From contig JABVXV010000418.1 in the NCBI GenBank assembly GCA_013365325.1, forward strand, positions 1 to 47,100: 47,100 bases of DNA, given 5' to 3'. Both the position numbers and the translations under genes were made by a program. This document shows, piece by piece, positions 19,133-32,500 of the stretch (within the stretch, counting starts at the first letter, position 1; each line of letters begins with the position of its first letter). The notes under the pieces are model-generated. The model was given only the letters and a program-made list of their open reading frames with translations. It made no database searches and was not told the DNA's origin. This DNA is from Dipetalonema caudispina. Its lineage: Eukaryota; Nematoda; Chromadorea; Rhabditida; Onchocercidae.

Positions 19133-21173
19133 ATGCTTCGATGTTCTCTGTTCATCCTCATTTTTTATTTGGGATCTCTTACATTACCCGCAACATTGGA
19201 TGAAATTGGTCAGTTATAAATTTCATGTATTCACAAAAAAAAAATTTGAGCCATATCAAAGTACCATCTCTTTTCAAATTTTGCAAAATTTCTTCGCAGA
19301 TATACGACAAGAGGCAGATCACTCGAAACATCCATACAAACATTTTGGCCGACATTATGAATATATTTATGAGACGCCTTCTGCACCTGACCAGAAGTCC
19401 AGATTTCTACTGTCATATGGTACTTGCCGTGAGCATTTGTCTGTTTAAGCCTAGCTATCAACAATTTTGAAATGATCATCACTAAAGTTCATTTTCAAGT
19501 TTCTAGTGCTCAAGTTCAGTGCAAGGCTGTACATATATGGTTCTGTGTAGTATTTTGATAGGCCAATTCAATTATGTGTCATTTGAAAACTTTATATTTT
19601 AAAATATTTCCAGATACTATCAGTGATGATACCGACAAGACAGGGACAATTAGGCAAATAAACAATGCAAAAAGACATAAGCCAAAGAAGCACTGGCAAT
19701 CAAAAGCCGAACAGTTGCAATTCTTGAATACAGAACCTGAACAATTTGAGGGAAAATGCTTCATTTATTTTTATTTATTTCCTTTTTTGTAAAATTGAGA
19801 CTGTATTGAATTTCAGTCTAACTTGGAAAAAAAAAGTTATTATTCTTGGCTTATTTTGATTTGATTCCAAAAATGTTATATGAATTTTGCACTTTGCTAA
19901 TTTAATATATAGAAGGGATAATAGATCGTTTACAGTAAAAATATCGAAATTCTTAGATTTATTTAATATGACATGTATGGTGTGAAATTTTTTTTTTTTT
20001 TAAACCAATTAAAAGTTTATTCTGCTAAGAAATTTACATTCCATTACTTTAGCGTCGTTCAAAAAATCCCAGCAGTGATCATAAAACGAATTTCCTACCA
20101 AATTTATACGCCAAAAATGCGTGGAAAGAAAATGAAAATGCTCGAAAACGTGCGCAAGCAGAATATGAAATTGTACGCCAACTTGCTGATGATATTTTTG
20201 GTCAAGCTAAGGTATTTGCAACAATCATTATTATCAGATTAAATTAGTTCCATCTTTAGATATAATCCTGAACTTTAATTATTGTAGAATTTTCCCGTCA
20301 AGACTTGAAAATTGTACTAGGATCATTTGTGTTAATTTTTTCGATTCATATGTCCTCATTTATTACTTTTTCCACAAACTGGTTTCGAAGAAAATTGAAA
20401 TTTTGTTTGTTTCAACAAACAAAACAGGTGAAAAAAAATGAATCAAATTTGATAGCATAAGTAAGGTGTGAATTTTGAACACCAAAACATTTTCCAAGCC
20501 TAATAGTAATTTTTATGGCCAGAAATTTTTATTTAGGATAGGCAACTTTATTGAAGAAAAGTTGTAACAATTCATAACAACTTTCATGAAGGAAGCGAAT
20601 CAGTAAATCTACTTCTGAATTTTAATGTCTAATAACTTTTAATTTCCATCGTGAGATTTCGAGGGTGTCTAATTTTTGATGAGGAAAGAATTTCAGGAAC
20701 AAATGTCAAGATTTCCAACTTTTGACATCTCGCGCTTCCAAGAGGTATTTTCGGCAGTGACAGCTGTTCCAGCAGTGCTACCGGAAAATTCCTTATTCAG
20801 AAGAGGAGCAAATCCGGAATATGACTTAACTAGATTTCAGTCAATGGAAAGAGAAGACAGAAATCTCCAAAATTTTCACGAGCAACCGTTGCAGAAGCAA
20901 TATAGTAGGCATTGGATTATGAAAAATGATAAACAAAAAATGAAAGCTAACAACGAAGTTGGTGAAAATCGTGTAGGATGGTACAAAGATGAGGTAGGAC
21001 GGTGGACCAGAAATGATCCTTCAAAACAGTATCAAAATAGTGCCAGTTACCAGATCCTTGCCACATTACCTAAATTTGATCCTAGATTCCCGTTTGATCG
21101 AGCATACAAATTAATGGAAGGCCTTCGGCCACCGGAATTATTCAAATTCCCATCAAACCGTTTTTATACTTGA
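19133..21173 (+). CDS. Secreted protein of unknown family
   Basis: The model joins 19133-19208, 19300-19419, 19614-19788, 20073-20211 and 20697-21173 (987 nt, 328 residues). The start MLRCSLFILIFYLGSLTLP is a clear signal peptide, cut probably near Pro-Ala-Thr. The mature protein is basic and hydrophilic, rich in Lys, Arg, Gln, Asn and His, with no transmembrane segment. The last exon is the longest and most ordered looking (VGWYKDEVGRWTRNDPSKQ, then FDPRFPFDRAYKLMEGL) and has no cysteine. I do not recognise the family. The exon 3 end is uncertain: the only donor that keeps phase is GTAAAA after a hydrophobic run (FIYFYLFPF), paired with the acceptor at 20072. An alternative acceptor at 20052 gives more plausible protein but needs a different donor. 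Other exon joins agree in phase. Confidence 0.7.
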
Positions 21174-23131
21174 ATGGAATTTTTTTAATGCCATTATTTT
21201 CCCTGTGATACTTCCAATTTGAATTTCCGTGCTAATTTTTCCAAGCGCTAATTACTGCAATATTTCCTAATAAAAAAAAAGTAAAAGCCAAATTTTTCAA
21301 AATATAACAAGCCATTCAATATTATTTGATAACGCTTTCCTGAAAGAAAGCGTTTTCAATTATAAGGTAAATTAGATTATTAGTTATACTTGTATAGATG
21401 CCAAATAGGATCTCATTCAATTAAATAGCATTAAAAGGCAAATTAAGAATATTAGGCCAGAGTTGAAATTATCACCAGAAATATGATTTACGATATTATG
21501 ATTTCCAATTGTTGGATCAAATATATATGAAAAATCTTACTGAAATATATAATGCTTAAAAAACTGCTTGTGAATTCATCTTAATATATCAATTTTATCG
21601 CATATATTGCAAAGGTTCTGAAAATGTCCAAAGTAGAGAAATTATTGAATTTGCAATTGAATAATTATTAAATATTCATAGCCACTAATTTGTTTGAATG
21701 ATATCTTTTGTTAAAAGTAATAGTTGCCTAGTGATTGTTTGGAATTTCAAGCATAATTAATAATTAAATGAAACTAACAATTAAAGTAATGATGATAAGT
21801 ATTTATGATAAAAAATTGTAGCACTGCATCCCACAAATTTGTTCCTTGTTTTGGAATATTAAAATTGAATTAAAATATTTTAGAATATTACTACAATTTT
21901 TTTCATATATGCATCGTTTATGAATCATGAAATTCAAAACACTGCGAGAATCTTGGAATACTCTTTATAAAGCAAAAGTTTGACACTAACGTTACAATTT
22001 CAAAATCTGAGTATTTTAAGTTCAAATTTGAAATCCAGAAAGAGCAAAGGAATTTTTATAATGGGACATTAGCAATGCCTACTTCTGTTCAGGTTAATCA
22101 ATATCGCAAATATAACTAGACTGTTTATAGTTTTTTATAGTTTATTTAACTTACCTAATATCCAAAAAAATTGCCCAACACTTCTCAACTTCAGTTCGGC
22201 TTACTTCATTATCAATTGAAATGAATTCCATGGTCACAGCGATCATTATTTTCTGCCCTAATTTAATGGATAAACAGCACGTTCTTATAAGTTTGTTGAT
22301 TTCGCTACCGTTGAAATTTCATTTTATGTTAGTGGAATCAGAAATAATATTACAGTATCCAGGAATTTAGTGATATTTGTGTTTGGCACTAATAAATCAG
22401 CATAGTTATTGTTAGAATCTCTCAATAATTCCTTTTGAAGATACTTTGAATAAATTGAATCCTTCATCTGAATGATAATTGGGAAAATAAAATTCATAGT
22501 AAAAAATTTCCCGATGAACAAAAGCTGAAGTTAATACTAACAAATACGGCACTTTTTGGAAAAGCTTATTGTAGAAGCAAATGAAAGTTATTGTTGGTGT
22601 AACAATAACGCTTTCTATGCACAAAATAGCTATGATTTTGTGTTTAAAGGTTCTTGTGGACGATTGCTCACTTTGACAATTAATTGCTCTAATATTCATT
22701 AAACAAATATTAATATTAAAACTTTCATTTTCAATAAGGGTTCCCTCAAAATTATAACTTCGAACTTCCTATGAGTTTATATTTAACACAAAATGTTTTC
22801 ATTTTTTTTAAAATACAAATACTGTTTCAAATTCCATTAATGGTTTCAGGAACATTTTGATTCTTATAAGGTCACTATTTCGCATTTTTATATGAAGGTC
22901 AAAGATTATTAATATAATTTCTAATATTATAGAGAGAGGCTTAAGCAAATAATGCATAGCATTTCTTAAATTCTGCTATTTGTTGAGAATTCAAAGCACT
23001 TCATTTATTCATAACTTTAAATACACCCGGCTAGCTTGGTAATTTTACAAAATCACAAAGAAATTTGAAAGCTGAATATTTGTTGAAGCTTCGAGGAATG
23101 CCGTAAATGATACATGTGAATTGTCACGTTA
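21174..23131. other. Intergenic between convergent genes
   Basis: About 2 kb between the 3' ends of the secreted-protein gene and the MFSD10 gene. It is AT-rich; reverse-strand frames at 22324-22699 show no family likeness. Nothing else recognised. Confidence 0.6.
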
Positions 23132-26100
23132 CTACTCTTCTTTTACCACATTTATTCCTGGTGTAAGATGTCGAAGCATAAGTACTGGTATGATCAGCAA
23201 AATTCCTCCGGTGATATAGCATACTGTTGGACCAAGAAGCCAGAATACTAAATTACATAAAACTTTAACAAATTAAAATCTTCAAAATTACTAGCTTTGT
23301 TGGATGTGGAGGAAAAATGATAGACCTGTAGATGCAAAAAGTGGGCCAATAGCTCGAGCTAATGCGCCTAGGCATCGAAATACACCAATTGTAACACCTT
23401 TGACATCATCTGTTGCTCGATTTGATATGCATGATGTCATGCATGGAACTACCAAACTCGATGCTGAAATTTCGAATTATGATACTTCTAGCGCAATAGT
23501 CCACCTCATTAATGAAATAAAATAGAATTATTTAAGAAATCCATTAATAAATTTTCCTTTACTTATTATATGATTTACAGAAAAACTGATAAAAGGCGAA
23601 AAAGTATGACTTTGTTAGATAGATAAGAGAAGAGAGAGAAAAGAAGGATGAGAAAATTATAATGAAATGATAAAATTGCGTCTAAGAAGATCTGAGAAAT
23701 AGATCTTCCTTGCGACTTTGGCGATATTTACCCTATTTGACAAATTCATGTATCATATTAAAGAGGAAAGATGATCATTATCATCGTGAGGTATGTTTAA
23801 TGCAAAGCGGAAAATTTTAGAAATCATCTTACCTATTGCATAGAGCGCTAAACCGACGTAAAACCCTTCTATGCTTCTGCTGTATCCGATGATAATATAC
23901 GCCGGTATAGTAAATAAAATACCGTATACAGCTGCTGCGTGTTGCTTATTGTTTGAAATTCGACGAATTCCTCCTAAATAATTTGATTATTTTGCACGGA
24001 AGAATTCCACTATTAAAACTTCAAAGATCGACGAGCATCAACTAATAAATCAAAAAATTTTAATTATTCTAAATTTTATTTTCAGATTTAAAACAATTAA
24101 GTATATATCTTTTTGATGGTATCAAGAAAAGACAGCAAATTAACAGAAGAAAACTTGGAAAATGAATGAACTGATTCATGCAAACATATTACTTTAACTA
24201 TCCTGCCAGATTGCAGGACTGAAATGTAAATTTACGAAAAGTTACCTTGAACTATAATCATCAATACGCCAATATATAGATACATCTTGCCTTGTTGCAT
24301 GCTAAAAAATATATAATTGAAGTAAGTAAAACGTATTCATACATCATTTACTTAGTTTTTTAATTAGAATCAACTCCCTTCTCTCTAAGAATGCCGCCCA
24401 TTTTTCGTTAATTCGTTATTAATTGAAGTTAATTATTATTATTAGAATTTTTTAATTTGCAATGCTTATTATCGATGATATATTTAACAGCGGAAAGTTA
24501 ATCAAACAGAACAATTTTACCAATTTGTAATCCATTTTCATAAGAATTATTATGCCCAGACGTATTCGATGTAAAATTAAACCAGGATCAATAGGTATGA
24601 TTAAAATGGATGTAAGAGTGTCGGCGCTCAAATTAAATGATCAAAAACACGAAAATTAAAATGAATAAGTGTTATTTTATAAACCTGTTATAGTTGAAAC
24701 GAATATGTGTCAAAAATGAAAGTGTAAATTCGAGGCCTGAGTAAAAGAACATATAAATGAAGTATGTTCGTCCGTAAGATCGCATTATTTCTACTCCTAA
24801 ATCGTTATCCCTAGAGATTAAAACAGTACTTGACTTCTTTTCAATCACATCAAGCAAAAAAAAAATACCATAACCTCATTGCTAACTTTTGTAGAATACA
24901 GTAACCGACAGTAAAATGTAAAGGGTTGCAAATTATCTAAAAGTTTAGTTTGAAATTCATAATATGTAGCTTAATTCAATAGTTTAAAGACATAGTATGA
25001 AATTATCCTACCGGGACGATTGCTAATAGCAGCAAATCCAAAAAGTGCGCTTGGTTTAACATATAACAAGCAATTTCTAAGTACTTCACTAATTAATGTC
25101 TTCTGAAAAGTGATCCAAATCAGAAATTTACCACTATTTTTTAAATATTTCACAGTTCTATTATTCGTTAACGTGAAAGCAATACGTTCTTATAATTCCA
25201 GAATACTATGCTTTTATCGAAATTTCAGCATTCATTGAAATGACATGAAGATTAACGTAAACTGATAAAGATTATTGAATTATTTTTAAAGCAGCCAACC
25301 CTTTGTGTGATATTAAGAGTTTCAGGTAAGATTAAGGCAACAAATATTAGCTCGATGACTGTCAGGAAAATAGCAAATTTAGCTGGCGTATCAATATCCA
25401 ATTCAGCACCGTTACCAGTAATACGAGAGAAATGCACACCAACCATAGGACCAACTAAAAAGCCTAGCGAAAATGCTGCACCGATAATAGCCTAAAAGTA
25501 TAAAGTTTGGTAATAAAACTTTCCTATCAGAAAAGGACAAGATAGGTGATAGAAGGAAGTTGATATTGATATTGTCGCTATCACGGGTAAGATACTGATA
25601 ATATGGTGTTGGTAGTAATATTCCGACATTATCAGAATTAAGTTGCTATAGCTGTAATATGATGCAAATCCGTTCCAAACTCACGAATACTGTTATCACT
25701 ATCAATATTGTTAACATCACTTTATCTCTTAGTTTAGATCTGGGTTTAATTTAATTACAAGAATTAATTTCACTTTACCATGCCTTGGCCAATTTTCTTT
25801 TGCGAATAAACATCAGCCATAATTGCAATACATATTGAAACGCTAGCTTTACTGAAACCACCAACTACTCGTGATAAGACGAAGCAAGTAAAATTAGTTG
25901 TGCTGGCCCATATCTATTCAGTAATTAGATTATCACTGGTTTAAAATTTAAAATTACGGTGAAAATATTTTAGTTAGACGGATTAATTAAAATATTTTCT
26001 TCGGAAATTTCAATTCATATAAAATTCTGGGTCGTGTGTAGATTTTCTGTTTAAAACGTTTCGACATTGGAAATCTAAAAACAAATTCGTATTAATGAAT

Positions 26101-26959
26101 TAAAAGCCCTCTTACTTTTTTAATCAACTCGAATTTCAAACTAATAACTAATTCGAAATTGATAAGCAGCGACTTACTACATACGAAAGCAATGTTCCAG
26201 CAATGGAAAATAGTAGAATAGGTTTACGCCCGTAGACATCCGATAATGCACCGAGTAGAGGTGAGGATAAGAATTGAAGTAAACAATAAAGCGATCCCAA
26301 GACACCTATAATTAAAGTAGTCGGTATTTGAAGTCTTAAAGATTTGTGACATTTAACTGAAAAATTTGCAATGTTATTGGTAATCGGTATTTTTTATAAG
26401 ATCGGTGTCATACTTGTGTGAACGCTAAGGGAAACCAAAAAATTATTCCAACAAAACTTTTAAAATATTTACCACCAAAAAATACAGAATGGAGATGCTT
26501 TGAGGATGGTGTACCGATAGTATTTTGGAAAAATTGACAAAACATCTCGATACCATCATAGAGATAATCCTAAAACAGAAAATACTACAATGAGGAAATA
26601 AATAAAGAGAGTAAAAAAAATAGGCAAACTTTTCTTGATTCCTTCAAGTTCCGTATCCGGTTAAAGCTATATCGGATATACCCGAGCATTTCCTGTTTCA
26701 ATAAATGTTTCATTGCATTTTAGCCCTGAATATTTCCTACATTTTGATAATACTCTGTCACAAGAATTCCAGCAACAGCGTAATTTGTTGCATAAAATTC
26801 ACATGCGCAATGTTCTCAATTTTGAATACTTACTCTTCGTTCACCCAATCCATAATAATCGATCAAGGCTGGGAAAAGTGGTAAAATGGAAGTGAATGCA
26901 AGAAGGTCAAATATAAGTAAGATAAATATTAATAATGGCGTCAAATTCTTCTTATTCAT
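23132..26959 (-). CDS. MFSD10: MFSD10-type major facilitator transporter
   Basis: Eleven exons in transcription order: 26834-26959, 26473-26569, 26178-26305, 25779-25913, 25300-25491, 25012-25102, 24685-24796, 24246-24301, 23833-23973, 23326-23463, 23132-23247 (1332 nt, 443 residues; human MFSD10 is about 455). Start MNKKNLTPLLIFILLIFDLL opens helix 1. The cytoplasmic loop motif is GALSDVYGRKP. Family-specific runs are SKASVSICIAIMADV, FSLGFLVGPMVG, ALILPETLN, YSGLEFTLSFLTH, MQQGKMYLYIGVL and FRCLGALARAIGPLF, ending with VFWLLGPTVCYITGG and KEE. MFSD10 (TETRAN) is described as an organic-anion-type carrier; the worm substrate is unknown. Exon 7 uses an acceptor at ...GATTTAG, because a nearer-looking CTAG would break frame. 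Upstream, TTTTTCAG at 27011-27018 (reverse strand) lies 51 nt before the ATG and suits a trans-splice acceptor. Confidence 0.93.
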
Positions 26960-27034
26960 CGGTACAGGTAAAATGGGAAACGATCGATGTTTAAAACTTC
27001 GCTATAGAAGCTGAAAAATGTGCTCAAATTAGTT

Positions 27035-27096
27035 TTTATTAATGATAATAATCTTCTTCTTCTTCGTCGTCGTCTTCTTCTTCACAAAATGCAAGG
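27035..27096 (-). other. GAA/GAC trinucleotide stretch, possible acidic last exon with AATAAA
   Basis: On the reverse strand TGATTGCAG is followed by one base and then codons for LAFC, a run of Glu and Asp, DYYH and TAA (27039-27041). AATAAA at 27035-27040 overlaps the stop. The trans-splice-like acceptor of the next gene begins about 17 nt further on. It may be only a microsatellite. Confidence 0.3.
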
Positions 27097-27186
27097 CTGC
27101 AATCAATGGACGTATGAAATGAATCAGAAGTGTTTGCTCCTATCGGATGATGTCAAATGTTTTACATTTTGAGATGACATTGTCGC

Positions 27187-27857
27187 TCATCCTATATTCC
27201 AATGCCTTGCAAAAAGCAATTGTAGAAAACAAAAAATAGACAATTTTGAAAAATATACGTCCAAGGATTGCAAACCAAAAATTTTGGATAAACCGAATTG
27301 TAGAAATATCACGTCAACAATAAAGTAGAAATGAAAGTTAAACTTTTCATGGTACAATAAACTAATGAGACTAACATGAACATATGAGAAATAAATAAAA
27401 GATTGGAAAGCTAAAAAGGTTGAATCGAATATGCCATACATAAGTTGTAATTGATTAAATAAATAACCCATAGAAGATGTTGGTTGTATTTTAAAATTCA
27501 AGGTAAATTTAGCAGTTATCATGAGGAGAATAATTCTGATAATAAAGATAAGAGTAGAATGAGCAAACAGGAATGCATTCAATGCAAATCGGAAAACCGT
27601 AATTAAAGCATGCGAACAATTCAATTGATTTAAATCCAATATCCATGCATTCAGTGATTTAGGGTCAAATAATCCACAAAATGATAAATTAATTACTGCA
27701 AACCGAAGAAGACGATACCATGACGACAATACATTCACAACAGCAGTTCAAGGACAAAATAAATTTTCTACCCTGCCATCTTCAATGGTAATGATCTTAT
27801 GTGACGGATCATAGAGAAATTCAATCTTCCGTTTAATGATGATTACGCTAATTAAAG
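27187..27857 (-). CDS. Unresolved membrane-protein-like locus
   Basis: A reverse-strand frame stays open for 183 codons (27738 down to 27187), long for DNA this AT-rich. Its translation has several hydrophobic runs (ITVFRFALNAFLFAHS, LIFIIRIILLMITAK, FIYFSYVHVSLISLLY) that could cross a membrane. It has no ATG near its start, and its likely acceptor is TTTGCAG ending near 27687. Just upstream, 27772-27857 looks like another exon (IKRKIEFLYDPSHK, then IEDGR) between a CTAG acceptor and a GTAGAA donor. The two pieces do not join in phase as read: the upstream one ends in phase 0 and the downstream one needs one extra base. So a junction is missing, or the gene is decayed, or one piece is false. 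A possible last exon, 27039-27096, codes an acidic tail. No family recognised. Confidence 0.35.
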
Positions 27858-29502
27858 CTAGAAATTTCTCATAATTAAAAATGACAAATTTTAATAAATG
27901 AATAAAATGAATTGTATGTGCTGATTCTTTTTCATATTCCTATTAATTACAATTAGTTGCACTTTGAAATTTGTTTGCAATATGGAAAATTTGAAAAATA
28001 CGAATATTCCGAAACTTAAATTATAAAAATTTATATCAGGATGAATTTACAAGATATCGATTATATCGTGACGGAAATGATGAAACGATAAATTGGGGGA
28101 ACCAATGGATGTGAAGAAAAATTTCATTCCAAATTTTGAAGTGCTCTGAAAAGTGAACTTTTTTCTGCATGTAAGATCAAATGCTTTGCATATAAAATTG
28201 GTGATTAATGAATTAAAGATTTATTTTTTCTCACTAAACACTTAATAGCTACTAAGCTAACAACAATTAAGTACAGTAAAGTTAGCAATGAATAATGAAT
28301 AATGAAAAAATATTTCCTAAGAAAAAAAAACTAGGACCATGAAGCCCTTTCAGGTCAAACATAAATGTACAGTTCAGGTCAAAGAGCTAAAATAATTGAT
28401 GTGGTAACATTCTATTTGTCCAGAAAAAAAAAGAAATTCAAATAAAGTAAACAAAGAAATTACCCCAAATAAACCTGATTTATACAATACATTTCATAGC
28501 TGAAAGAGATAAAAGAAGGAACTACTCAAAAATTCATGAAATTTTAAATTTCGCAAGTAAAAAAACAAAAAAAGAAAAAAGAAAAATGGACAAACAATAA
28601 TATCGAACAAAAAGTGGTCAAATCGGATGATGTGAATAAAATCGTGTCCATCCACAATTCTTGTAATCAGCGCTGTTTAGGTCAACAATTTCATATTACA
28701 ATGCTGACAAAATATAAATGTATAATTGAGAATTAAATTTTGTATGCATAGATAAGGAATTGTTCATATTCAATTCAATTTACACTTAGGCCATGTAAAA
28801 CCAGAATGAGTGAGATTTTTCAATATGAAAATGTTCTAATTGTATTTTCTATCGTTAATAAATAATTGGTTACTATCCTAAAGAATTGTTAACTATTTCC
28901 GCTCTATCAGATATTTCCATCAGTTTATATTTTGCTTTTAATAAGGTTTTTTCTTTTTTTTATTGTTGATATTTTTATGATATTTTTTATTCCTTCTTGG
29001 AAAATTTTCTTATTTAAAAAAAATAGTTGGTACTTCTGGAAACATGTTGAACAGTACAATTAAATAGTGCTCAATGATATATAATTAAGAATAGGTCATA
29101 TGAAATTTCGACTTTTTTCTTAATATTTTTGAATTTAATTCCTTGTTCCGAACAATACTACTAACGCTGTATGTAGCATGATGGAAAATGAAGAAAAAAA
29201 AAAAAATTAAAACGACCGTTAAATTTTTTAACCTCGAATTTTTCGAAATATCACATTTAACTTTACAACTCTATAAATGGATATTTGTATCGTAATATAG
29301 ACCATTAGAATAGTGGTAATAAAATCCGTAAACTGACCAGTCCACCAGTTGCATCGTACACTCACTAATCAAATCCTCACTACCGAATTCTGGGAGAAAT
29401 TTTCTCGAAATATATCCGATATGATATAATATGATCATAATAACTATTAAACAATTTCCTTCCATTCATTTTCTAATTTGATCTCTTTCAGCTCAACGAC
29501 TA
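27858..29502. other. Intergenic between divergent transcripts
   Basis: About 1.6 kb with A/T runs and no coding exon recognised. It should contain the promoters of the reverse-strand locus and of the forward secreted-protein gene. The acceptor CTTTCAG at 29486-29492 lies 10 nt before the downstream ATG and looks like a trans-splice site. Confidence 0.55.
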
Positions 29503-32500
29503 ATGGCTATATTAATAATGCTCACCGTTGTTGTGGTAATACTTCCACCATCTAAAAGCCTGGATGCATTACCAAGGCCATTTAGATCACAAGATTTGGC
29601 ATTACTTAGAGATGAATATAGAGAGCAATCCAATATTAAGCAATCTTTACTTGAGAGATTGAATAAATTTTCAAGAGGAAATTCGCAAAAATTGGTAATA
29701 CTTAGGCCAAACAACAGATATCAAGACTTTTCACCAATAGCTAATGAAAAACATCAACGAGGACTAATATTTGGAGATCAGTACTACATATCAAACATTG
29801 AACCAAATTATCGAACAACTTCGATAACCTCTGAAGTGAGCAATCCGACAGCGATGAATCCAAAAATCTCACAAAAAAGTGGGGAAGACGAATGGAAGCA
29901 AATACGCCAAAGACGATTACGTTACTATAAGGTAGGATACAATTTTTAATGTAATGGAAGTTAAGTTAAATTTTTATCAGTTATCTTGATTAAAAGTATC
30001 CATTTAAGAAGATTAAAATTCGTTTATTTATTATTCTAATTATTAAATTGTTTACTTGTTTCTTTCTCAAATAGTATCTTTGTTGACCTAAAGAAGGCGC
30101 TAAACATGTATACTAGTATACTAGAAAGAGCTAATATTAAGAATTAGCTAAGAAAAGAAGGCCTAGAATAATTGTTTCAATAATATGAAAGCAATGAATT
30201 TAGCATCGGTTAATTTCAATTTTTTATTAGTTTATCAGTTAAAGAAGTCGATTATGTTCTCATCTATTATTGAAAATTAACCGTAATAATCTCTGTTGTC
30301 GCATATTTGCAATTCATCCATTCAGTAATGTTAACAAAATTTAGAAAGAATATACATGAATTTTTCGTTTATCATATATGTAAAACGTAAAATTACAGGC
30401 ATATCGGAAGATTCGGAATTTGCATCATAGAAGGCAAAAGGATAGCGAAGATGATAGTGCTATAAACAAGGATAGAATTAATTATCGACGAAAAGAAACT
30501 AGAGAAAGCACAATCGATCCGGTTCGTTTTATTATTGTTACAAGCAATAAGACCGATTTTGACTTCAGTCATCGTCAGCATGAAAGCAATTTATAATTAC
30601 TCTGATAATTTGATATATTGATTTATTTGTTCAAATTGGATCTATCAATCCAATCTATACAAAGGTCACTTTGATAATGCATAATTGCAAACATAAATGA
30701 TAACAAGGAATCAATTAAAATTCCAAGTGATGGTAGAATTAATCATTTTATCTATAGTGATGAAGTTAAAAACATTATCACATCAAACTTTCAAACTTTT
30801 TTTTTCATACAAAGTATAGAATATCATTGAAGAGTACAGTCATTAATAAGCATATTTCAGACTAATATTGCATTTAACGATTGGGAAACATTTATCACAG
30901 ATTACAGTAAAGTAATACCACAATACGTAAGTGTAACGCTATTTACTTTTAAGTTATAGTACTGATCAGTGTTGGAAGGAAATTCAAATAAATTCACATT
31001 TATGTCGTGAAATCAAATTATCACATACTATGATTATCACCACAATGATACCAACTGTCCTTTTTAGAATCAAAGACGTTCAACATTAAAGGAATATGAT
31101 GAAATCGAAGATATGAATAATAATATGAACAGTATGAATAATCAGTTCTTGAAGGTAAACGAATCAAGCATTAGTAGTCCATCTGGATACATTCCCCAAA
31201 TCAGGTAATTAATACTTTCCTGTCACCGGAATTTCAAATCATTTCTTTGCCATAGTTAGATAAACATCTCTAGAGTTCCTTCAAAGTTATATTATATTGT
31301 TTTATATTGGCTATTTCTAATTTATATTAGTATTTCAGGGAAATGCAATCATTTGGAGTTGCACGAAATCCACTCGACTATCAACAACTTGCAACAAATT
31401 TGAATTCAGAAATAATGTCTAAGGAAGCCGAAGCAGCTGAACGTCTTCCGCCACCTCCGAATCCAAAAAGTACAGAAGCATCGGTACACACCGTAAAAGT
31501 GTATCCTCCATCACAACAGCCTTCTTCAACAGATTATCAGGGCACAAGTATATTTCAAAATAACAATCCGAGCAGCGGAAATTATCAGAAATACGATGGA
31601 AAAGCAGGATTTGAACAACAATCGCTACCACAATTGATATCCAATGACTACAACGTCGATGCGACATATACGCCAGAAGCTAACGTGAATGTTACTTTAC
31701 AAAAACCTTTTTCACGTTTCAGATAATACTTTCCGACAAATGTAGAGTTACGTACATATTCCACATGAAACCGTAATCAAACATAATATGAAATACATGT
31801 TTATGATTAGTATCAAAACAAAGTTTCCAACAATTGAAATACTTAATATTATAAGTTTCTTATATTCATTTAACTTATAAAAAGAAACAATATGAACTTT
31901 TGAAACTTATTCAGCCTGATTGCATCAATGATCCTTGTGAAACTGATAATACAAATCCATTTGGTTCCACTGCAGATGAACGATGCAACAGTCCTCGTTT
32001 GAAACAAATCATTTTACAGGTATCTATATATATTTTAATCAGTGTGCATGTAAGTTTCCACGTAATTAAAGATAATTAAAGCGATGTTATGTCATGAATG
32101 AATTAAGCGTACCATAGCGAATATTTAACAATTAACATTCTGATAAAAAAAAGTGCAAAGGTAATTTGGCGTGAACTTATAATTCTAAAGAACGAAGGCT
32201 ATCTAAAGGTGAACACTTAGAGGTTGTGAAGTGGATTGATAAGATACAGACATAATTCATATTCGTGATATAATGGAAATTAATTTAAAGAATATAGTGG
32301 AACGTAATGCAGAAGCATCGAAACAAGCTATCTACAATGTTTGTGAAGCGGAAATGGAAGTACCATGTAATGTCATTTGTGGTACCGGTTTCTATAGCTA
32401 TATTGCTCGGGCTACTCAATTTTGCCTTATTTCTGCAATGGATGTTACCTGTTATGCATTCTTACCTGTTTGTGATTTCGATTCTAATTTGATCGGAAAA

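Noticed and set aside
22324..22699. Overlapping reverse frames of 65-95 codons
   Set aside because: No splice context or family likeness; expected background for this length of AT-rich sequence.
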